In this document: piece after piece, positions 58,567-64,000 of the stretch
Position numbering within the stretch: position 1 is the first letter of the stretch
Layout: every line of letters begins with the position of its first letter
Assembly (NCBI GenBank): GCA_024743215.1
Contig: JANSWZ010000002.1
Span: forward strand, 620,001 to 684,000
Source of the DNA: Alphaproteobacteria bacterium
Lineage (GTDB): Bacteria > Pseudomonadota > Alphaproteobacteria > Rhizobiales > GCA-2746425
Direction of reading: 5' to 3'
Length of the DNA: 64,000 bases
Program-made: the position numbers and the translations under genes
Notes under the pieces: generated by a model
What the model was told of the DNA's origin: nothing
The model's database searches: none
The model's input: the letters and a program-made list of their open reading frames with translations, nothing else

Positions 58567-58590
58567 CTTTTAGGGCCGAAGGAAAGGACT
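58567..58590 (+). promoter_or_regulatory. Possible RNA thermometer over the hsp20 ribosome site
   Basis: CTTTT (58567-58571) can pair with GGAAAG (58582-58586 region) that contains the ribosome site, recalling fourU thermometers. A competing GGCC/GGCC hairpin (58562-58577) is also possible, so this is speculative. Confidence 0.25.
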
Positions 58591-58594
58591 AATC

Positions 58595-59116
58595 ATGACG
58601 CGCGTATCGGCGTTTTCCAGCCCTTTTATGTTGGGCTTTGACGAAATTGAACGTGTTTTGGACCGTGTGGCCAAAACCTCTGACGGCTATCCCCCGTACA
58701 ATATTGAACGGATCAGATCGGAACAAAGCACCAAGGGTGATGTGTTGCGCATTACACTTGCAGTGGCCGGCTTCTCACGCCAGGAACTGGACGTTGCCGT
58801 TGAGGAGCGCCAATTGGTGATCCGTGGACGTCAACAGGAGGATGACAGCCGGGAATATCTGCATCGCGGCATTGCTGCGCGCCAGTTCCAGCGGGCTTTC
58901 CTGCTGGCAGACGGTATGGAGATACTCGGAGCAGATCTGAAAGACGGTTTGTTGAATATCGATCTTGTTCGGCCTCAGCCGGAACGCATCGTCCGCAAAA
59001 TTGACATCAAGATCCATGATGATGACACAACGCGAAGCAATCCTGCGCAAAAAAATCATCTGGAAACTGTCGAACATCTGAAAACGGCCCAATCAAACAA
59101 GGAGCCTGCGTCATGA
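58595..59116 (+). CDS. Small heat-shock protein (Hsp20/IbpA family)
   Basis: 173-residue ATP-independent holdase. An N-terminal segment with FDEIERVLDRVAK is followed by the alpha-crystallin domain (about 35-130: YPPYNIERI start, ITLAVAGFSRQELDV and the RGIAARQFQRAFLLADG strand) and a C-terminal tail in which the usual I-x-I is represented by KIDIKIH. A predicted heat-shock promoter precedes it. It overlaps the DUF1150 gene by four bases (ATGA), a common rhizobial pair. Confidence 0.94.
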   Translation: MTRVSAFSSPFMLGFDEIERVLDRVAKTSDGYPPYNIERIRSEQSTKGDVLRITLAVAGFSRQELDVAVEERQLVIRGRQQEDDSREYLHRGIAARQFQRAFLLADGMEILGADLKDGLLNIDLVRPQPERIVRKIDIKIHDDDTTRSNPAQKNHLETVEHLKTAQSNKEPAS

Positions 59117-59373
59117 GAAAACATAATAAAACCAATAAGGTAATGAGCGCACATGATTTCGCCCTGCTTGGCGAAGGCAAGGTGGCCTATATCCGCTCCA
59201 TGACATCTGACCAGTTTCACGCAGCCTTTCCGGATGTGGAAGAGCTTCCGGCAGGCATGAAATTATGGGCTTTGCTGAATGCCGATGGTGCGCCTATTGT
59301 CATCGGCGACAGCCGCGAAGCGCTGATTGCAAATGCATGGGAACATGAATTGCAGCCAGTTAGCGTGCACTGA
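59113..59373 (+). CDS. DUF1150 family protein
   Basis: 86 residues matching DUF1150, with SAHDFALLGEGKVAYIRSMTSDQ and LWALLNADGAPIVIGDSREAL. The family is of unknown function and typically follows a small heat-shock gene in alphaproteobacteria, as here with a four-base overlap. Translational coupling to hsp20 suggests a role in the stress response. Confidence 0.92.
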   Translation: MRKHNKTNKVMSAHDFALLGEGKVAYIRSMTSDQFHAAFPDVEELPAGMKLWALLNADGAPIVIGDSREALIANAWEHELQPVSVH

Positions 59374-59406
59374 TTTTATAAAACTCACACAATAGCAGGA
59401 CCGCTG

Positions 59407-60384
59407 ATGGCCGAGCCGAGCAACCCGAATTACATTCTCGACCGTCGGCGTCTGCGCCGGAAGCTGACCTTCTGGCGGGTCGCAGGACTTGTTCTGCTGG
59501 GCTTCGTCCTGATCGCGGGCATTGCCCGGCTGACAGGGCTGGATCCGCTGTCCGCGGCCCGTGGGGAACACATTGCGGAGATCGCGATTGACGGTGTGAT
59601 TGTGGGTAGCAGAGAACGGCTGGACCTGATTGAAGAACTTGGCAATCAGGACCATGTCCAAGCCGTTATCGTCAAAATTGACTCGCCTGGCGGCACAACA
59701 TCTGGCGGCGAAGCATTGTATGAGGCTCTGCTGGCATTGAGCACCAAAAAACCAGTCGTTGCCACCATTGATGGCGTTGGCGCGTCTGCTGCTTATATGG
59801 CCGCACTGGCCACGAACCGAATCTATGCGCGGCGCGCCAGCATTACCGGCTCGATAGGTGTTGTTTATCAAAGCCCGAATATAAGCGAGATGATGGGTAA
59901 GCTCGGCATTCGCATGGAGCAGATCAAAAGCGCTCCGTTGAAAGCCTCTCCAAACCCGTTTTCTCCGACCTCACCTGAAGCTCGGCAAGCCATTCAAAAC
60001 CTGATTGACGACTCGTATGAGTGGTTTCTGGATCTGGTCAAGGAGCGCCGGAACTTTGATGATGCCACAGCGCGAGAGCTGGCAGATGGACGTGTCTATT
60101 CTGGCGACAGGGCGCTGTCGACCAAGCTCATTGATGCGATTGGTAGTAAGGAACAGGCCAAGGAATGGTTGATTTCGGAGCATAACCTGAACGCTGACAT
60201 CAAGGTGATACGCAGGGCTTCCGACGAGTCCGATGCACCTCTGACACTGGCAATGCGTGCCTTATTTGTCACCTTTGCAACAACAATCGGCCTTTCTGGG
60301 GGTGATTCTGGCTTTTTGAGCGCTGTTTCCGCCCCTGCACAGCTTGACGGCCTGATTTCAGTTTGGCACCCTATCCTCGATTAG
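59407..60384 (+). CDS. sppA: Signal peptide peptidase SppA (short form)
   Basis: 325-residue inner-membrane serine protease that degrades cleaved signal peptides. An N-terminal transmembrane helix (about 25-42) precedes the ClpP-like fold. Likely catalytic residues are Ser127 in GVGASAAYMAAL and a Lys in the IKSAPLKASPNPF segment (174 or 179). The IDSPGGTTSGGEALY motif supports the family. ihfB follows about 100 bases later. Confidence 0.93.
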   Translation: MAEPSNPNYILDRRRLRRKLTFWRVAGLVLLGFVLIAGIARLTGLDPLSAARGEHIAEIAIDGVIVGSRERLDLIEELGNQDHVQAVIVKIDSPGGTTSGGEALYEALLALSTKKPVVATIDGVGASAAYMAALATNRIYARRASITGSIGVVYQSPNISEMMGKLGIRMEQIKSAPLKASPNPFSPTSPEARQAIQNLIDDSYEWFLDLVKERRNFDDATARELADGRVYSGDRALSTKLIDAIGSKEQAKEWLISEHNLNADIKVIRRASDESDAPLTLAMRALFVTFATTIGLSGGDSGFLSAVSAPAQLDGLISVWHPILD

Positions 60385-60483
60385 GGAGTAATTCCAATAA
60401 CATAGATTCAATTTGAGTCTTCACCCCAAGTTGGTCCGCAGAATTACGCTCTGGGGGGCATTTTGGTTGCAAGGGGCGATACG

Positions 60484-60765
60484 GTGATAAAGTCGGAACT
60501 GGTGCAAAAGATAGCTGATCGAAATCCGCATCTTTTTCAAAGAGACGTTGAGATGATTGTGAATGCAATTCTCGATGAGATTACAGCAGCGCTCTCCAAT
60601 GGGGACAGGGTAGAGCTGCGTGGATTTGGTGCCTTTTCGGTCAAAACAAGGAATCCACGGACGGGCCGCAATCCAAGAACCGGAGAGTCGGTTCAGGTTG
60701 AGTCCAAGGTTGTGCCGTTTTTCAAAACGGGCAAAGAAATGCGTGAGCGCTTGAACAGCGACTGA
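60484..60765 (+). CDS. ihfB: Integration host factor beta subunit
   Basis: 93-residue DNA-bending protein of the HU/IHF fold that pairs with IHF-alpha. The start is taken as GTG at 60484 because AAGGGG precedes it and the product then begins [15 protein letters not shown], as in IhfB; an upstream TTG at 60463 adds seven residues without support. The beta-arm [15 protein letters not shown] and [13 protein letters not shown] are intact. Its position before lapA and trpF is usual in rhizobia. Confidence 0.96.
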   Translation: MIKSELVQKIADRNPHLFQRDVEMIVNAILDEITAALSNGDRVELRGFGAFSVKTRNPRTGRNPRTGESVQVESKVVPFFKTGKEMRERLNSD

Positions 60766-60780
60766 TGCATCGCATATAAT
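60751..60780 (+). promoter_or_regulatory. Candidate promoter for lapA-trpFBA
   Basis: TTGAAC (60751-60756) lies inside the end of ihfB and TATAAT (60775-60780) follows 18 bases later. A small hairpin (60785-60805, GATCGCA/TGCGATC) sits in the predicted leader. Confidence 0.4.
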
Positions 60781-60854
60781 ACGAGATCGCAGAAGATTTG
60801 CGATCCGAACGAGACCCGAATGGGCTCAAACAGGCATAAGCAGGTGCTTTTCAA

Positions 60855-61226
60855 ATGATGCGGTTCATCAAATACCTTATTCTGATACCGCTCGGTATCA
60901 TTGTGGTGGTTCTGTCAATTGCCAACCGGGGCGCGGTGACCGTGTCCCTAAATCCATTTCCGGATGCGGCGGCAGGCACAGATCTGGCCGTCCTCAGCTA
61001 TTCTGTACCGCTCTATCTGCTGTTGTTTGGTTTTCTGCTGCTGGGCGTCGTTCTTGGTGGTCTTGGCTCCTGGTTTTCTCAGGGAAAATGGCGCCGCAAA
61101 GCGCGTGAGAATGAGCATCAGGCCAGCCGCCAGCAACAGCGCGCGGAAGAAGCTGAACAGAAAGCCCGGGATATGGCTCCCGATCACAACAATAATCACC
61201 CTCTTTTGCCGGTCGCAAAAGCCTAG
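60855..61226 (+). CDS. LapA-domain (DUF1049) membrane protein
   Basis: 123 residues with two transmembrane helices (about 5-25 and 45-68) and a basic, coiled, Gln-rich cytoplasmic tail (about 75-115). It matches the lipopolysaccharide assembly protein A domain. In enterobacteria LapA works with LapB to control LpxC; whether this rhizobial protein does so is unknown. It lies between ihfB and trpF. Confidence 0.88.
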   Translation: MMRFIKYLILIPLGIIVVVLSIANRGAVTVSLNPFPDAAAGTDLAVLSYSVPLYLLLFGFLLLGVVLGGLGSWFSQGKWRRKARENEHQASRQQQRAEEAEQKARDMAPDHNNNHPLLPVAKA

Positions 61227-61279
61227 GTTTTTCTGTTAGTTCGCGAGTCGAACCCGAGAGCTCAGCCCTCATAGTCCGG

Positions 61280-61312
61280 GCCTGAATTCACGTATCTCCA
61301 AGATATTCAGGC
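61280..61312 (+). promoter_or_regulatory. Hairpin upstream of trpF
   Basis: GCCTGAAT (61280-61287) pairs with ATTCAGGC (61305-61312), with a small ATCT/AGAT helix inside. A GTTTTTTCC stretch follows nine bases later. Too far for a standard terminator; could be a leader structure. No Trp-rich leader peptide was found. Confidence 0.35.
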
Positions 61313-61367
61313 GCTCATCAGTTTTTTCCGCTTCACACGCTCCCGTTTCATAAAATGGCCAGTTTCC

Positions 61368-62075
61368 ATGACCACACAATCAGCCTTCGACATTAAAATC
61401 TGTGGCCTTTCCACCAGAGCGGATGTGACGGCCGCCATTGATGGCGGCGCATCCATGATCGGACTGGTGTTTTTTGGAAAAAGCCCCCGAAATATCGCAG
61501 TTGAGGCTGCGGCTGACCTGGCTGGGTTTGCACGGGACAAGGCAGATGGCAGCGTTCAGATTGTGGCATTGACGGTAGATGCTGACTACGCCGAACTGGA
61601 GGCGATCTGCACAAATGTCCGGCCCGATATCCTTCAATTGCATGGCAGCGAAACTGCAGACCGCGTGCGGCACATCAAAGCTCTCACCGCTACGACAATC
61701 ATGAAAGCCATAGGCGTATCGGAAGCTGCAGATTTTGACCGATTGAGGCCATATAGCCGCGTCGCCGACAGGCTGCTGATTGATGCCAAGCCGCCCAAAG
61801 GCAGTGTCTTGCCTGGCGGGAATGGCCTGACCTTTGACTGGAACATTCTTGACGCCCTGACGCTGGATGTCAGTGACGGGCTCCCGGTGATGCTTTCAGG
61901 CGGTCTGACGCCGGAAAACATTACCGCCGCAGTGCATTTGTCGCAGGCGCATCCGGCTATTTCCGGAATTGATGTGTCATCTGGCGTTGAAACTTCGCCC
62001 GGGATCAAAGATAAAGGCCTGATAGAGACATTTTTGCAGCGCGCGCAAGCAGCAGCTGCATCACCAAATTCCTGA
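61368..62075 (+). CDS. trpF: Phosphoribosylanthranilate isomerase
   Basis: Third step of tryptophan synthesis. The 235-residue TIM-barrel protein includes IKICGLSTRADV (catalytic Cys), the QLHGSET segment, and LLIDAKPPKGSVLPGGNGLTFDW with the catalytic Asp. The ribosome site is weak. trpB follows after 12 bases; trpC is not adjacent, as in other alphaproteobacteria. Confidence 0.96.
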   Translation: MTTQSAFDIKICGLSTRADVTAAIDGGASMIGLVFFGKSPRNIAVEAAADLAGFARDKADGSVQIVALTVDADYAELEAICTNVRPDILQLHGSETADRVRHIKALTATTIMKAIGVSEAADFDRLRPYSRVADRLLIDAKPPKGSVLPGGNGLTFDWNILDALTLDVSDGLPVMLSGGLTPENITAAVHLSQAHPAISGIDVSSGVETSPGIKDKGLIETFLQRAQAAAASPNS

Positions 62076-62087
62076 GAGAGTATCTGC

Positions 62088-63308
62088 ATGACTCAACATC
62101 CTAGTCCAAATTCCTTGCGCAATGGCCCTGACGATAAGGGCATGTTCGGCATTTTTGGCGGCCAGTTTGTCGCTGAAACCTTGATGCCCCTGATTCTGGA
62201 ACTGCAGGAAAAATGGACTGAGGCGAAACAGGATCCAACCTTTCACGCAGAATTGCAGGACCTGAACACCCATTATACCGGTCGTCCCTCTCCGCTGTAT
62301 TTCGCTGAGCGGCTGACAGAGCATCTGGGCGGCGCGAAAATCTATTTCAAGCGCGATGAGCTGAACCACACAGGCTCTCACAAGATCAATAATTGTCTGG
62401 GTCAGATTCTGCTGGCAAAGCGCATGGGCAAAACGCGCATCATTGCAGAAACCGGTGCAGGCCAGCACGGTGTTGCAACAGCAACAGTCGCGGCCCGATT
62501 TGGCTATCCTTGCGAAGTCTATATGGGTGCCACCGATGTGGAGCGTCAGGCACCCAATGTATTCCGCATGAAATTGCTGGGCGCTAAGGTCCACCCGGTG
62601 AGTTCCGGCCATGGCACATTGAAAGACGCAATGAATGAAGCCCTGCGCGATTGGGTGACCAATGTGGATGACACCTATTATCTGATCGGCACAGCTGCCG
62701 GCCCACACCCTTACCCGGAGATGGTGCGGGATTTCCAATCCGTAATCGGCGCGGAAACCAAAGAGCAAATGATGGCCGCAGAAGGCCGATTGCCTGATAT
62801 GCTTGTGGCTGCTGTTGGCGGTGGGTCCAATGCCATTGGCCTGTTCCACCCGTTCCTCGACGATAAGGATGTTCAGATCCTCGGCGTTGAAGCCGGCGGC
62901 AAGGGACTGCAGAGTGAAGAGCATTGTGCCTCTTTGACCGCTGGCAATCCAGGCGTGCTTCATGGCAACCGGACGTATCTGCTGCAAAATGAAGATGGGC
63001 AGATCAAAGACGGCCACTCAATTTCTGCTGGTCTGGACTATCCCGGCATTGGGCCTGAACATTCCTGGCTGAAAGACACCAAGCGTGTTGAATATGTGCC
63101 GATTATGGACACAGAAGCTCTGGAAGCGTTTCAGTTGCTGACACGCCTTGAAGGCATTATTCCGGCTCTTGAGCCTGCCCATGCCCTTGCAGAGGTTATG
63201 AAGCGCGCTCCGAAAATGGACAAAGACCAGATTATCGTAATGAATTTGTGCGGACGCGGTGACAAGGATGTCTTCACGGTCGGCAAAATCATGGGCGTGG
63301 AGCTATAA
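62088..63308 (+). CDS. trpB: Tryptophan synthase beta chain
   Basis: PLP enzyme joining indole and serine. The 406 residues hold the PLP Lys at about 99 ([11 protein letters not shown]), the catalytic Glu region of [20 protein letters not shown] and the phosphate-binding [14 protein letters not shown] text ([15 protein letters not shown]). trpA begins two bases after its stop, so the two subunits are coupled. Confidence 0.98.
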   Translation: MTQHPSPNSLRNGPDDKGMFGIFGGQFVAETLMPLILELQEKWTEAKQDPTFHAELQDLNTHYTGRPSPLYFAERLTEHLGGAKIYFKRDELNHTGSHKINNCLGQILLAKRMGKTRIIAETGAGQHGVATATVAARFGYPCEVYMGATDVERQAPNVFRMKLLGAKVHPVSSGHGTLKDAMNEALRDWVTNVDDTYYLIGTAAGPHPYPEMVRDFQSVIGAETKEQMMAAEGRLPDMLVAAVGGGSNAIGLFHPFLDDKDVQILGVEAGGKGLQSEEHCASLTAGNPGVLHGNRTYLLQNEDGQIKDGHSISAGLDYPGIGPEHSWLKDTKRVEYVPIMDTEALEAFQLLTRLEGIIPALEPAHALAEVMKRAPKMDKDQIIVMNLCGRGDKDVFTVGKIMGVEL

Positions 63309-63310
63309 TC

Positions 63311-64000
63311 ATGACAACACGCATTGACCGCAAATTTGAAGCTTTGAAGACTGAAGGCCGTCCTGCGCTCGTCACCTATTTCATGGGTGGTGATCCGGAT
63401 TTTGACACCTCGTTGCGCATCATGAAAGCGTTGCCAGGCGCTGGCAGCGATGTGATTGAGCTCGGCATGCCGTTTTCCGATCCAATGGCTGACGGGCCGA
63501 CCATTCAAATGGCCGGGCAACGGGCGCTGAAAGGCGGACAGACCTTGGTGCGAACCCTGCAGATGGCCCGTGCATTCCGCGAAGCGGATGACACAACGCC
63601 GATTGTCATGATGGGCTACTATAATCCGATCTATATTTATGGCGTGGACCAGTTCCTGACCGATGCAAAGGAAGCCGGAATTGACGGTCTGATTATTGTG
63701 GATCTTCCGCCTGAGATGGATGAGGAATTGTGCCTGCCAACTCTGGGAGCGGGCCTTAATTTCATTCGCCTTGCCACACCGACAACCGATGACAAGCGCC
63801 TGCCGAAAGTGCTGACCAACACATCCGGGTTTGTCTATTACGTGTCCAAGACCGGCATCACCGGCTCCGCCGTTGCAAGCACCGGACCTGTGGCGGAAGC
63901 TGTGGCGCGGATAAAGTCCCATACTGATTTGCCCGTCTGTATCGGTTTTGGCATCAAGACCGCAGAACAAGCGCAGACTTTCGGTAAAGCCGCAGATGGT
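63311..64000 (+). CDS. trpA: Tryptophan synthase alpha chain, 3'-truncated by the window edge
   Basis: Cleaves indole-3-glycerol phosphate to indole for channelling to TrpB. The first 230 residues are visible, starting [31 protein letters not shown]. Catalytic Glu and Asp are in [21 protein letters not shown] and the second acidic region in GVDQF...[14 protein letters not shown]. The reading frame stays open to the last base. The missing C-terminus is about 50 residues. Confidence 0.97.
   Translation, partial: MTTRIDRKFEALKTEGRPALVTYFMGGDPDFDTSLRIMKALPGAGSDVIELGMPFSDPMADGPTIQMAGQRALKGGQTLVRTLQMARAFREADDTTPIVMMGYYNPIYIYGVDQFLTDAKEAGIDGLIIVDLPPEMDEELCLPTLGAGLNFIRLATPTTDDKRLPKVLTNTSGFVYYVSKTGITGSAVASTGPVAEAVARIKSHTDLPVCIGFGIKTAEQAQTFGKAADG

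Noticed and set aside
62061..63017. 318-codon open frame opposite trpB
   Set aside because: Antisense shadow of a highly conserved gene.

Overview
The window is an ordinary alphaproteobacterial chromosome segment of moderately GC-rich, densely packed housekeeping genes. It most resembles Rhizobiales (Hyphomicrobiales). Supporting signs are an Irr-type Fur regulator divergent from fabA-fabB-fabI, the rimP-nusA-ylxR-infB-rbfA-truB-rpsO-pnp block, TIGR02300 and DUF1150 proteins, the mutM/ubiE-ubiB-coaBC-dut cluster, and ihfB-lapA-trpF-trpB-trpA. The species cannot be named from sequence alone. Both window ends cut genes: deoB on the left and trpA on the right.

Layout. Positions 1-5.5 kb hold deoB (3' part), rpmI-rplT and pheS-pheT. 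Positions 5.6-11.8 kb hold a YgjP-type metalloprotease, an unusual extended PHB depolymerase, fabI, fabB, fabA and irr. Positions 11.9-15.4 kb hold a stand-alone SoxCD-like sulfite dehydrogenase pair and a lipoprotein hydrolase. Positions 15.5-22.7 kb hold a DUF805 protein, dapE, a SAM-binding protein, truA, a foldback repeat, fmt, def, rmuC and mutM. Positions 22.8-29.4 kb hold ubiE, ubiB, coaBC, dut, a PfkB kinase, an EI24/CysZ-like protein and nth. Positions 29.4-35.8 kb form a catabolic cluster: an IclR regulator and a double-OsmC protein divergent from a three-gene TRAP transporter and an FMN alpha-hydroxy-acid dehydrogenase. Positions 35.9-40.3 kb hold a DUF2244 protein, an MFS transporter, an Ada-like protein, gpmA and dapB.

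Positions 40.4-50.8 kb form the large leftward transcription/translation block, running rimP-nusA-ylxR-infB-rbfA-truB-rpsO-pnp. It has several built-in RNA control signals: a promoter followed at once by an intrinsic terminator, three 19-bp repeats before rimP, an intrinsic terminator between infB and rbfA, another after rpsO, and twin hairpins in the pnp leader. Positions 51-55.5 kb hold aroA-cmk-rpsA leftward. Positions 55.8-58.5 kb hold a TIGR02300 protein, tRNA-Ala(GGC) and an AT-rich insert with one unfamiliar membrane protein. Positions 58.6-64 kb hold hsp20-DUF1150, sppA, ihfB, lapA and trpFBA.

The parts most worth a second look are these: the nusA-operon leader attenuator with its 19-bp repeats; the PHB depolymerase carrying a histone-like Ala/Lys/Pro tail plus a helix-hairpin-helix domain; the tRNA-adjacent AT-rich insert; the 25-bp terminal-inverted-repeat element whose end overlaps the fmt stop codon; and the TRAP/double-OsmC/hydroxy-acid dehydrogenase cluster. 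Promoters, terminators and operators were found by eye and are predictions.
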